Part shown: positions 7,680 through 18,793 of the stretch, one piece after another
How positions within the stretch are numbered: position 1 is the stretch's first letter
Layout of the letters: the number at the start of each line of letters is the position of its first letter
Position numbers and translations under genes: made by a program
Notes under the pieces: model-generated
What the model was told of the DNA's origin: nothing
The model's database searches: none
Seen by the model: only the letters and a program-made list of their open reading frames with translations
Assembly (NCBI RefSeq): GCF_011682175.1
Contig: NZ_WHJG01000024.1
Location: 55,399-119,398 of the forward strand
Length of the DNA stretch: 64,000 bases
DNA from: Massilia frigida
GTDB lineage: Bacteria > Pseudomonadota > Gammaproteobacteria > Burkholderiales > Burkholderiaceae_D
Reading direction: 5' to 3'

Positions 7680-8378
7680 GTGTCGTTGCGTAGATGGCCG
7701 CTGGCGCTGGCACTGGCGTGCTGCGGGGCCGGCAGCGACGCGCGCGCCCAGGCCAGCGGCAGCCTGTCGCTGGTCTCCGACTATTATTACCGCGGCGTCG
7801 GCTACAGCAGGGGCGACCCGGTGGCCCAGTTCAACCTGTCGTTCGACACCCGCAGCGGCTGGTATGCGGGCGCGTTCGCCTCCCTGCTCAAGATGAACAA
7901 CACCCCGCGCGGGCTGTACGCGATCGGCTATGCCGGTTACGCGCGGCGGATGGCGGCGGGCGGCTCGTGGGAAGCGGGTGCCTCGAACCATACCTTCACC
8001 ACCATGTCGGCCCTGAACTACCACGAAGTGTATGTGGGGCTGGGCAGCGACCGGCTCAGCGGCAGGGTGTCGTATTCGCCCGCCTACATGGGCACGGCGA
8101 TGCACACTGTGTACAGCGAAGTCAATGGCGGCCTGGCCCTGAGCGACGACGTGGGCCTGTTCGCGCGCATCGGCTATCTGCGCGCGGTGTCGGCGGTGCC
8201 GCGCTACACCTCGGGCACCCGGCTCGATGGCCGCATCGGCATCGGCATGAGCGTCGATGCGTGGAAATTGCAGGCCGCGTGGGATGCCCTGCATGCGCAG
8301 CAGGGTGCGTACGCCCCGTCGCGAGAGGGGATCGCTTCGCGCAATGGGCTGGTGCTGACCGTCAGCCGCGCGTTCTAG
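7680..8378 (+). CDS. TorF family putative porin
   Basis: A 232-residue exported beta-barrel protein of the Gcw_chp/TorF family. It has a signal peptide (LALALACCGAGSDARAQA), the family start SGSLSLVSDYYYRGVGYSRGDPVAQ, alternating barrel strands, and a C-terminal Phe (VSRAF) as needed for outer-membrane assembly. The start is a GTG; a TTG two codons later is an alternative. It follows the subtilase by 21 bases and is probably part of the ECF operon. The transported solute cannot be read from the sequence. Confidence 0.85.
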   Translation: MSLRRWPLALALACCGAGSDARAQASGSLSLVSDYYYRGVGYSRGDPVAQFNLSFDTRSGWYAGAFASLLKMNNTPRGLYAIGYAGYARRMAAGGSWEAGASNHTFTTMSALNYHEVYVGLGSDRLSGRVSYSPAYMGTAMHTVYSEVNGGLALSDDVGLFARIGYLRAVSAVPRYTSGTRLDGRIGIGMSVDAWKLQAAWDALHAQQGAYAPSREGIASRNGLVLTVSRAF

Positions 8379-8401
8379 GCGGACTGTGCTTTGGACAAAA
8401 G

Positions 8402-8434
8402 AAAAAGGGCCCGGGGATTTCTCCCCGGACCCTT
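8402..8434 (-). terminator. Rho-independent terminator of tRNA-Arg copy at 8451
   Basis: Read on the minus strand, GGGTCCGGGGAG pairs with CCCCGGGCCC around an AAAT loop and is followed by a T run. It also lies at the end of the plus-strand TorF gene and may act on both strands. Confidence 0.85.
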
Positions 8435-8450
8435 CGTCCTGACGAATTTC

Positions 8451-8527
8451 TGGTGCGGCTGGCAGGAATTGAACCCACGACCCCTTGGTTCGTAGCCAAG
8501 TACTCTATCCAGCTGAGCTACAGCCGC
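8451..8527 (-). tRNA. tRNA-Arg(ACG)
   Basis: A 77-base cloverleaf with encoded CCA. The anticodon stem-loop CTTGG-CTACGAA-CCAAG gives anticodon ACG. The T-arm GGGTTCAATTC and acceptor GCGGCTG/CAGCCGC are intact. Identical to the copies at 8668 and 8886. Confidence 0.97.
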
Positions 8528-8537
8528 AGAAGCAAAG

Positions 8538-8543
8538 ATTATA
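8538..8543 (-). promoter_or_regulatory. -10 box (TATAAT) for tRNA-Arg copy at 8451
   Basis: A perfect TATAAT on the minus strand lies 10 bases before the tRNA 5' end, inside a conserved GCTGCTATAAT block. Confidence 0.75.
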
Positions 8544-8618
8544 GCAGCGTATTTTTGAAATGCCAAATCTTCCTGAGAAGATTTTTACTGATTGCCGAAT
8601 AAAACACTGCGACACAAA

Positions 8619-8653
8619 GAAAAAGGGCCTGTAAATTTCTTCACAGGCCCTTC
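8619..8653 (-). terminator. Rho-independent terminator of tRNA-Arg copy at 8668
   Basis: On the minus strand GGGCCTGTGAAG folds back on TTACAGGCCC and runs into TTTTTC. Confidence 0.88.
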
Positions 8654-8667
8654 GTCATCACGAATTT

Positions 8668-8744
8668 TGGTGCGGCTGGCAGGAATTGAACCCACGACCC
8701 CTTGGTTCGTAGCCAAGTACTCTATCCAGCTGAGCTACAGCCGC
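8668..8744 (-). tRNA. tRNA-Arg(ACG)
   Basis: Second copy, identical to the one at 8451: 77 bases including CCA, anticodon ACG. Confidence 0.97.
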
Positions 8745-8754
8745 TTAAGCAAAT

Positions 8755-8760
8755 ATTATA
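8755..8760 (-). promoter_or_regulatory. -10 box (TATAAT) for tRNA-Arg copy at 8668
   Basis: TATAAT on the minus strand 10 bases before the tRNA, within the same GGCTGCTATAATATTTGCTT context seen at the third copy. Confidence 0.75.
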
Positions 8761-8836
8761 GCAGCCTATTTTGACTTTGCCAAATCTTCCCAAGCATATG
8801 GCGCAGAAAAGCCGAATAAAGAAATGGCACCGTAAA

Positions 8837-8870
8837 GAAAAAGGGCCTGTGAATTTCTTCACAGGCCCTC
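8837..8870 (-). terminator. Rho-independent terminator of tRNA-Arg copy at 8886
   Basis: On the minus strand GAGGGCCTGTGAAG pairs with TTCACAGGCCC and is followed by TTTTTC. Confidence 0.88.
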
Positions 8871-8885
8871 GATCTTGACGAATTT

Positions 8886-8962
8886 TGGTGCGGCTGGCAG
8901 GAATTGAACCCACGACCCCTTGGTTCGTAGCCAAGTACTCTATCCAGCTGAGCTACAGCCGC
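8886..8962 (-). tRNA. tRNA-Arg(ACG)
   Basis: Third and promoter-distal copy in window order, identical to the other two: 77 bases including CCA, anticodon ACG. Confidence 0.97.
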
Positions 8963-8972
8963 GTAAGCAAAT

Positions 8973-8978
8973 ATTATA
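8973..8978 (-). promoter_or_regulatory. -10 box (TATAAT) for tRNA-Arg copy at 8886
   Basis: TATAAT on the minus strand 10 bases upstream of the tRNA. Confidence 0.75.
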
Positions 8979-9195
8979 GCAGCTTCACCTTGTTTCCGGA
9001 ACCCTTGATTTGCTGGCTCGTTTCTTTCCGGTGCTTCTACCACGCTTCGGATCGCTTGCTTTCCGAAGAAGCGCTATTGTAGGGGCGCCCGCGCCGTTTG
9101 TCCAGAGGGGAAACATAAGGAGGAGGACAGCAAGTAATTGTCATCCGCGGCCGGGCATCTGTTAGATTACTCCTATTGCTGCGTGGAACGCCCGA

Positions 9196-13107
<3,912 letters not shown>

Positions 13108-13140
13108 AATACGACACGCACGACGTTAACAGGGAGATGC

Positions 13141-14286
13141 ATGACCATCATCACGACGATTGAAGACCTGCGGGTTCTGGCGCGCAAGCGCGTGCCGCGC
13201 ATGTTCTACGACTATGCCGACGCCGGTTCGTGGACCGAATCGACCTACCGCGCCAACAGCGACGATTTTGCGAAGATCAAATTCCGCCAGCGGGTGGCGG
13301 TCAATCTGGTCGACCGCACCACGCGCAGCACGATGGTGGGGCAGGAAGTGGCGATGCCGGTGGCCCTGGCGCCGACCGGCCTGACCGGCATGCAGCATGC
13401 CGACGGCGAAATCCTGGCAGCGCGCGCCGCCGAACGGTTCGGCGTGCCGTTCACGCTGTCGACCATGAGCATCTGTTCGATCGAGGATGTGGCGGCGCAC
13501 ACCACCAAGCCGTTCTGGTTCCAGCTGTACGTGATGAAGGACCGCGAATTCATCAACCGCCTGATCGACCGCGCCAAGGCGGCGCGCTGTTCGGCGCTGG
13601 TGCTCACGCTCGACTTGCAGGTGCTGGGCCAGCGCCACAAGGATATCCGCAACGGCATGACGGCCCCGCCCAAAATGACGCTGGCGAACATCGTCAACCT
13701 GATGACCAAGCCGCGCTGGGTCATGGGCATCCTGCGCACGCCGCGGCGCGGCTTCGGCAATATCGTCGGCCATGCCAGCGATGTATCGGACATGTCGTCG
13801 CTGTCGGCCTGGACCTCGCAGCAGTTCGATCCGGCGCTGTCGTGGGCCGATGTGGAGTGGATCAAGCGGCGCTGGGGCGGAAAGCTGATCATCAAGGGCA
13901 TCATGGATGCCGAGGATGCGCGCCTGGCGGCCGACAGTGGCGCCGATGCGCTGATCGTGTCCAACCACGGCGGACGCCAGCTCGATGGCGCGCAGTCGAG
14001 CATCGGCGCGCTGCCGGCCATCGTGGAGGCGGTGGGCAAGCGCATCGAGGTGCACATGGATGGCGGTGTGCGCTCGGGGCAGGATGTGATCCGGGCGCTG
14101 GCGCTCGGCGCCAAGGGCGTGTATATCGGGCGGCCGTTCCTGTACGGCCTGGGAGCGCTGGGCGAGCAGGGCGTGAGCAAGTGCCTGGAGATCATCCGCA
14201 ACGAGCTTGATCTGACGATGGCGTTTTGCGGCCTGCGCGACGTCAACGACGTCGACCGGAACATCCTGTTGCCAGGGACGTTCTGA
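13141..14286 (+). CDS. lldD: FMN-dependent alpha-hydroxyacid oxidase/dehydrogenase (LldD-like)
   Basis: A 381-residue TIM-barrel flavoenzyme that oxidises L-2-hydroxyacids, most likely L-lactate to pyruvate. The full family pattern is present: FYDYADAGSWTESTYRAN at the N-terminus, PTGLTGMQHADGE, ALVLTLDLQ, K of LIIKGIMDAEDA, the active-site base H276 in SNHGGRQLD, and DGGVRSGQDVIRALALGAKGVYIGRP for FMN phosphate. LldD and related glycolate or mandelate dehydrogenases are hard to separate by sequence alone. RBS GGGAG precedes the ATG. It lies directly behind the sensor kinase, with a D-2-hydroxyacid dehydrogenase encoded convergently next to it. Confidence 0.9.
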   Translation: MTIITTIEDLRVLARKRVPRMFYDYADAGSWTESTYRANSDDFAKIKFRQRVAVNLVDRTTRSTMVGQEVAMPVALAPTGLTGMQHADGEILAARAAERFGVPFTLSTMSICSIEDVAAHTTKPFWFQLYVMKDREFINRLIDRAKAARCSALVLTLDLQVLGQRHKDIRNGMTAPPKMTLANIVNLMTKPRWVMGILRTPRRGFGNIVGHASDVSDMSSLSAWTSQQFDPALSWADVEWIKRRWGGKLIIKGIMDAEDARLAADSGADALIVSNHGGRQLDGAQSSIGALPAIVEAVGKRIEVHMDGGVRSGQDVIRALALGAKGVYIGRPFLYGLGALGEQGVSKCLEIIRNELDLTMAFCGLRDVNDVDRNILLPGTF

Positions 14287-14324
14287 GGCCCTGCCGCCGC
14301 GCGCGCGATGTGCGTCAGACGCGG

Positions 14325-15269
14325 TCAGACCACGTTCAGCGGCCGGCCGGCCTCGAACGCCTCCACGTTATCGATCAGCATATCGGCCAGGGTTTGCATC
14401 GCCCCCGCGCTGGCCCAGGCCACGTGCGGCGTCAGGATGAAATTCGGCAGGCGCAGGGCCAGCAGCGGGTTGTCCGGCGCCGGCGGCTCCTGGCTCAACA
14501 CGTCGAAGCCGGCGCCACCGAGCACGCCGCCGGTCAGCGCGCGGGCCAGCGCCGCTTCGTCCACCAGGCCGCCGCGCGCCGTGTTGATCAGAAGGGCGCC
14601 GGGCTTCATTTGGGCCAGCTGCTGCGCGCCGATCATATTGGCCGTCTGCGCGGTCAAAGGCAGGTGCAGGCTGACCACATCGCTGGTGCGCAGCAGTTCA
14701 TCGAGCGTGAGCACCTCGACCCCGGGGTCGTCCACTGTCGAGCGTGACACCACGGCGATGCGCATGCCGAAGGCGCGCCCGATGGCCGCCACCTTCTTTC
14801 CCAGCGCGCCGTAACCGACGATGCCGAGGCGGCTGCCCGCCAGGTCGGCAATCGGATGACTGTGCAGGCAAAACTGGCTCGACCTCTGCCAGTGCCCGGC
14901 ATCGACGTCGGCGCCGTACGCTTTCAGGTTGCGGCGCAAGGCGAGAATGAGGCTGAAGCAGTGCTCCGGCACCGCCACCAGCGAGTAATCGCGGATGTTC
15001 GAGACGATGATGCCGCGCTCGCGGCAGGCATCGAGATCGACATTGTTGGTGCCGGTGGCGGAAATGGCCACCATTTTCAGCTCCGGCAGCTGCGCGATGT
15101 CGGCCGCGCGCAGCGCCACCTTGTTGGTGATGGCGATGGTGGCGCCGCGCAGGCGCTCGACCACCTCGCCGGCGCCGCTGGCGGCGTGTTCGCGCCATTC
15201 ATGTCCGAACGCCGGGCGGCGCACATTGGCCTTGAGACTGGCGCGGTCCAGGAAAACGATGGTATGCAT
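14325..15269 (-). CDS. NAD(P)-dependent D-2-hydroxyacid dehydrogenase
   Basis: A 314-residue member of the D-isomer 2-hydroxyacid dehydrogenase family, reducing 2-oxoacids such as hydroxypyruvate or glyoxylate. The Rossmann motif is G-I-V-G-Y-G-A-L-G near residue 150. The catalytic set is visible: Arg in INTARGGLVDE, Glu in DVLSQEPP and His in LTPHVAWAS. The start lies one base after the stop of the LysR gene upstream, so both are probably one transcript with the regulator first. The exact substrate is undetermined. Confidence 0.92.
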   Translation of the reverse strand: MHTIVFLDRASLKANVRRPAFGHEWREHAASGAGEVVERLRGATIAITNKVALRAADIAQLPELKMVAISATGTNNVDLDACRERGIIVSNIRDYSLVAVPEHCFSLILALRRNLKAYGADVDAGHWQRSSQFCLHSHPIADLAGSRLGIVGYGALGKKVAAIGRAFGMRIAVVSRSTVDDPGVEVLTLDELLRTSDVVSLHLPLTAQTANMIGAQQLAQMKPGALLINTARGGLVDEAALARALTGGVLGGAGFDVLSQEPPAPDNPLLALRLPNFILTPHVAWASAGAMQTLADMLIDNVEAFEAGRPLNVV

Positions 15270-15270
15270 G

Positions 15271-16188
15271 TCAGAGCCTTTGCAGTTGCAGTTGTGGATA
15301 GGTGAGGAACAGGTCGGCCACCCATTCCACGAATACGCGCACCTTGGCCGACAGGTGGCGGTTTTGAGGGTACACCACGTTGATCGGCAGCGGGGTGCTG
15401 GTCCAGTCGGCGAGGACGATTTCCAGCGTGCCGGCGGCGACCATCGATTCGGCCATGAAGCTCGACATCTGCACCAGTCCCAGTCCCTGCATGCCGGCCC
15501 GCATATACGCGGTCGAATCGTTCACGGCCAGGCAGGCTGGCGCGGCGATGTTGATCACTTCGTCGCCGCGCGCAAAGTCCCAATCGTAGGTCTTGCCGGT
15601 CTTGGTGGAGAAATAGTTGATGCAGCGGTGGCTGGCCAGGTCGTTCGGATGCGTGGGCCGCCCATGCTGGTCCAGGTAGGCGGGCGTGGCGCAGGTGACG
15701 AAATGCAGGACCCCGACGCGGCGCGCGATCAGGGCCGAATCGGGCAGGTTGCCGCCGCGGATGGCGCAATCGACGCCTTCTTCGATCAGGTCGACCGGAC
15801 GGTCGCTGCATCCGAGGTCGAGGCGGATGTCCGGGTAGCGATGGAAAAAGTCGGACAGCGAGGGAATCAGGAGGTCGTTGGCGATGCCGCTCGATACATC
15901 GACCCGCAGCCGTCCGCTCGGATTGGCGCGGTTGCGCGAGAGCGATTCCTCCGCTTCGCGCACGTCCGACAGGATGCGCAGGCAGCGCTCGTAATAGGCG
16001 GCGCCGTCGGCGGTCACGCTTACATGGCGGGTGGTGCGGTGCAGCAACTTGACTGCGAGCGCCAGTTCCAGTGCCTGCACCAGGGTCGAGACGGTGGCCT
16101 TGGGCAGCTGCATGTTCTCGGCCGCGCGCGTGAAGCCCCCAGCGTCGACCACCTGCACAAACACTTCCATCGCTTGCAATTTATTCAT
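15271..16188 (-). CDS. LysR family transcriptional regulator
   Basis: A 305-residue regulator. The N-terminal winged helix (MNKLQAMEVFVQVVDAGGFTRAAENMQLPKATVSTLVQALE) is standard, and the C-terminal two-lobed substrate-binding domain shows DLGCSDRPVDLIEEGVDCAIRGG. It is followed immediately by the D-2-hydroxyacid dehydrogenase gene and diverges from the small-protein/pump region. A perfect inverted repeat sits 12 bases before its start (16200..16219) and is a natural autoregulatory operator. It could regulate the dehydrogenase, the divergent genes, or both. Confidence 0.93.
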   Translation of the reverse strand: MNKLQAMEVFVQVVDAGGFTRAAENMQLPKATVSTLVQALELALAVKLLHRTTRHVSVTADGAAYYERCLRILSDVREAEESLSRNRANPSGRLRVDVSSGIANDLLIPSLSDFFHRYPDIRLDLGCSDRPVDLIEEGVDCAIRGGNLPDSALIARRVGVLHFVTCATPAYLDQHGRPTHPNDLASHRCINYFSTKTGKTYDWDFARGDEVINIAAPACLAVNDSTAYMRAGMQGLGLVQMSSFMAESMVAAGTLEIVLADWTSTPLPINVVYPQNRHLSAKVRVFVEWVADLFLTYPQLQLQRL

Positions 16189-16199
16189 ATTCCTCCGTA

Positions 16200-16219
16200 T
16201 TGTTCAGAATCCTGAACAA
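16200..16219. promoter_or_regulatory. Palindromic operator candidate upstream of LysR gene
   Basis: TTGTTCAG and CTGAACAA form a perfect 8-base inverted repeat around a 4-base spacer. It fits the T-N11-A style of LysR sites and lies in the divergent promoter region between 16188 and 16322. Confidence 0.6.
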
Positions 16220-16321
16220 TCAATTCGCTGTTGCCCTCTTTATCAGATTGTAGAACAAGTTTAAAGTGGCCGTACTGCATCAAAGGATGTCAGGACAACG
16301 GGAAGGAAAGGGGAACTTTTT

Positions 16322-16516
16322 ATGCGTTATCAAAAAGCAATCATGTTGGTCGCGACACTCGCGATGGCGATGCTGACGCTGACGGGTACCGCCCTGACCG
16401 ACCAGTTTCCGCAAGCGGCGAGCGCCGAAAGCGTCGGTTTTGACGCACTTGCACACGACCTGTTCGGCAGCACGCTGGTGGCCAGGTCCGATGACGAGCC
16501 GGGAGTGGCGGAATGA
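16322..16516 (+). CDS. Small exported or membrane-anchored protein, 64 residues
   Basis: Not recognised. The first 25 residues are a signal-peptide-like hydrophobic segment (KAIMLVATLAMAMLTLTGTAL), followed by a short acidic tail. A strong purine-rich RBS (GGAAAGGGG) precedes the ATG, and the TGA overlaps the start of the next gene (ATGA). Coupling and RBS support a real gene. It diverges from the LysR gene. Confidence 0.55.
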   Translation: MRYQKAIMLVATLAMAMLTLTGTALTDQFPQAASAESVGFDALAHDLFGSTLVARSDDEPGVAE

Positions 16517-17358
16517 ATCGCGTGGACGCGCCGGCGCAGCTGAAAATCCGCGACCTGGAGGTTGCGGGGGCCGAAGGCCCGCTGGCTGCGCGTCTGTATG
16601 CGGGCGGCGACGCCGGCGCCAAGAAGGATGGCTTGATCGTGTTCTTCCACAGCGGCGGTTTTGTCGGCGGCGACCTCGATGAGGCGGACGAATTCCTGCG
16701 CCACCTGGCCAGCTGCTCGACCCAAAACCTGGTGCTGGCATCGTGCTATACCCTGGCGACCGAGCGCCCGTTTCCCGCCGCCGCCGAAGATGCGCACGCG
16801 GTGCTGGTGTGGGCCAAGAAGCACAAGGCCAAGCTGGGATGGAGCGGCAAGCGCCTGCTGGTATCGGGCATCGAAGCGGGCGCCAACCTGGCCGCCGTGT
16901 GCACGCTGATCGCGCGCGACCGGGGCGGCCCGGCGCTGCACGGCCAGATCCTGATCATGCCGATGCTCGACCCGGGCTTGTCGACCTGCTCGATGCGCGA
17001 AATTCCGCAGGACCCCAGCCAGGCCAGCGTGGCCGACAGCTGCGCCGCGAGCTACCGCGGCTACCTGCCGAATGCCGCCGACCGCACGCACCCGTATGCG
17101 TCGCCGCTGCAATCGAGCCGGCTCAAGAACCTGCCGCCGGCCCTGATCCTGTCGGCCGAAGACGATCCCCTGCGCGACGAGGCGGAACAATATGGCGCCA
17201 AGCTGGCCACCTGCGGCGTCACCACCACGGTCAAGCGGATGGCGCCGGCGCCGCTGCAAGACCCGGCCGCGCGCAACGACTGTGCCTGCAAGGCCGTTGC
17301 GCTGCATGAAATCGGCAATTTTTTACATGGCCTGGATGCCCCGCCCAGCCCACCCTGA
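16513..17358 (+). CDS. Alpha/beta-hydrolase fold protein lacking catalytic Ser and His
   Basis: A 281-residue protein resembling the hormone-sensitive-lipase branch of alpha/beta hydrolases. The oxyanion segment HSGG (residues 46-49) is conserved, as is the acidic LILSAEDDPLRDEA near 217. The nucleophile elbow, normally G-D-S-A-G, reads G-I-E-A-G (119-123), with Glu at 121 in place of Ser. The usual HGF segment is replaced by A-P-A-P-L-Q-D (about 244-250). It therefore cannot use the standard triad and may be a binding or scaffold protein. No signal peptide is seen. It overlaps the small gene upstream by 4 bases and precedes an RND pump operon by 167 bases. Confidence 0.8.
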   Translation: MNRVDAPAQLKIRDLEVAGAEGPLAARLYAGGDAGAKKDGLIVFFHSGGFVGGDLDEADEFLRHLASCSTQNLVLASCYTLATERPFPAAAEDAHAVLVWAKKHKAKLGWSGKRLLVSGIEAGANLAAVCTLIARDRGGPALHGQILIMPMLDPGLSTCSMREIPQDPSQASVADSCAASYRGYLPNAADRTHPYASPLQSSRLKNLPPALILSAEDDPLRDEAEQYGAKLATCGVTTTVKRMAPAPLQDPAARNDCACKAVALHEIGNFLHGLDAPPSPP

Positions 17359-17403
17359 TACGACGCGTTACCCGTAACACCACCACCAGTTACCCCCGTG
17401 CAG

Positions 17404-17428
17404 CTGCGCTGAGAGATCCTCGGCGCAG
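17404..17428 (+). terminator. Hairpin between pseudo-hydrolase and RND pump genes
   Basis: CTGCGCTGAG pairs with CTCGGCGCAG (one G-T pair) around a 5-base loop. A T-rich stretch (CCCTTTTCGCCTTTT) lies 9 bases later. It may terminate the hydrolase transcript or act in the pump leader. Confidence 0.45.
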
Positions 17429-17525
17429 CGTACGGACCCTTTTCGCCTTTTCGCAACACCGCAGGGCGCTGTAGCCTCGCTTACCGCCTGATTCATTAAA
17501 TATTTTCATCAATAAGAGGAACAAC

Positions 17526-18788
17526 ATGAAAACCACTAATCGATTAATGACCTTCGCCCGGCCGCTCGCCGCCGCGATGGCACTGGCGGGGCTGGCGGCA
17601 TTGTCGCTGGCGGGTTGCGACGACGCGAACAGCAAGGCCCAGCCGGCAGCACCGGCCGGGCCGCCGATCACCGCCGCCACCGTGATCGAGCGCTCGGTCA
17701 ACGAGACCCAGGAGTTTTCGGGCCGCCTGGAAGCGGTCGACCGGGTCGACATCCGGGCGCGCGCGAATGGCTTCATCACCTCGGTGAACTTCAAGCCGGG
17801 CAGCGTCGTCAAGAAGGGCGATGTGCTGTTCGTGATCGACCCGCGTCCGTACCAGGCGGAAGCAAACCGCGCCGAAGCGGCGGTCAGCTCGGCCCGCGCG
17901 CGCGCCGACCTGGCCAAGCTGGAACTGGCCCGCGCCGAGCGCCTGCTGGGCGACAAGGCGATCGCGCAGCGCGAGTTCGACGAAAAGGCCTCGGGCCTGA
18001 AGGAACTCGACGCCAACGTGCGCGCGGCGCAGGCCTCGCTCGAAGCGGCGCGCCTGAACCTGAGCTACACCAATGTGCACGCGCCGATCGGCGGGCGCGT
18101 CTCGAAAGCCGAAGTCACCCTTGGTAACCTGGTCGATGGCGCCGTGATCCTGACCTCGGTCGTGTCGAGCAATCCGATCTACGCCACCTTCGACGGCGAC
18201 GAAGATACCTACCTGCGCGTCGGCCGCGTGGCCCAGAAGGGCGCGACGGTGCCGGTCAATATCGGGCTGGCCAACGAAAGCGGCTTTCCGCACGAAGGCA
18301 AGCTCGAATTCGTCGACAACCGCCTCGATTCGGCCACCGGCAGCGTGCGCATGCGCGCCATGTTCGACAACACCGACAACACGCTCGTCCCGGGCCTGTT
18401 CGCACGCGTCCAGTTGAGCGGCAGCGACAGCACGCAAGCGAAGGCAATCCTGATCAGCGACCGCGCCATCGGCACCGACCAGAATCGCAAATTCGTCTAC
18501 GTGATCGGCGCCGACAGCAAGGCCGAATACCGCGCCGTGACGCTCGGCCCGTCCATCGACGGCCTGCGCGTGGTACGCAGCGGCGTCAAGCCGGGCGAGA
18601 AGATCGTCGTCAACGGCTTGCAGCGCGTGCAGCCTGGCGCGCCGGTGACGGCCCAGATCGTGGCGATGGACCAGGACAGCAAGGCGCCGCAAGCAAAAAC
18701 GGACGACACCAAGACAGCCGAACCGAAGCCCGCCGACACCAAGGCCGAGATCAAGGTCGCCGACGCATCGGCTAAAACCAAGGAATAA
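17526..18788 (+). CDS. RND efflux periplasmic adaptor (MexE-like)
   Basis: A 420-residue membrane-fusion protein. It has a lipoprotein-type signal (LAALSLAGC), a lipoyl/barrel-sandwich domain (GFITSVNFKPGSVVKKGDVLFVIDPRPYQAEANRAEAAV), a coiled-coil hairpin (about 110-175), and beta-barrel and membrane-proximal domains. The C-terminal 45 residues are an Asp/Lys/Ala/Pro-rich low-complexity tail (repeats of the AEPKPADTKAE type) that most adaptors lack. It heads a three-gene operon with the permease and outer-membrane channel, and links the two across the periplasm. Confidence 0.95.
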   Translation: MKTTNRLMTFARPLAAAMALAGLAALSLAGCDDANSKAQPAAPAGPPITAATVIERSVNETQEFSGRLEAVDRVDIRARANGFITSVNFKPGSVVKKGDVLFVIDPRPYQAEANRAEAAVSSARARADLAKLELARAERLLGDKAIAQREFDEKASGLKELDANVRAAQASLEAARLNLSYTNVHAPIGGRVSKAEVTLGNLVDGAVILTSVVSSNPIYATFDGDEDTYLRVGRVAQKGATVPVNIGLANESGFPHEGKLEFVDNRLDSATGSVRMRAMFDNTDNTLVPGLFARVQLSGSDSTQAKAILISDRAIGTDQNRKFVYVIGADSKAEYRAVTLGPSIDGLRVVRSGVKPGEKIVVNGLQRVQPGAPVTAQIVAMDQDSKAPQAKTDDTKTAEPKPADTKAEIKVADASAKTKE

Positions 18789-18793
18789 TTCAC

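Larger units (their letters stand above)
8402..8980 (-). repeat. Tandem triplication of a tRNA-Arg transcription unit
   Basis: Three near-identical units of about 217 bases (tRNA starts at 8451, 8668 and 8886) each contain, on the minus strand, a TATAAT promoter, one tRNA-Arg(ACG) and a rho-independent terminator. The tRNA genes are identical. Flanks are very similar, with most differences in the promoter-proximal spacer, and the terminator of the 8402 unit has drifted most. This looks like recent duplication of a whole monocistronic gene. Confidence 0.9.

Noticed and set aside
8402..8980. The repeats at 8402-8980 as a possible CRISPR or integration (att) array
   Set aside because: The repeated units are full tRNA-Arg genes with promoters and terminators; there are no spacers, cas genes or integrase nearby.
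17394..17430. A CTGAGAGA element resembling part of a TPP riboswitch before the RND operon
   Set aside because: The conserved second half (CTGGATAATGCCAGCG-like) is absent and the bases are explained by a simple hairpin.
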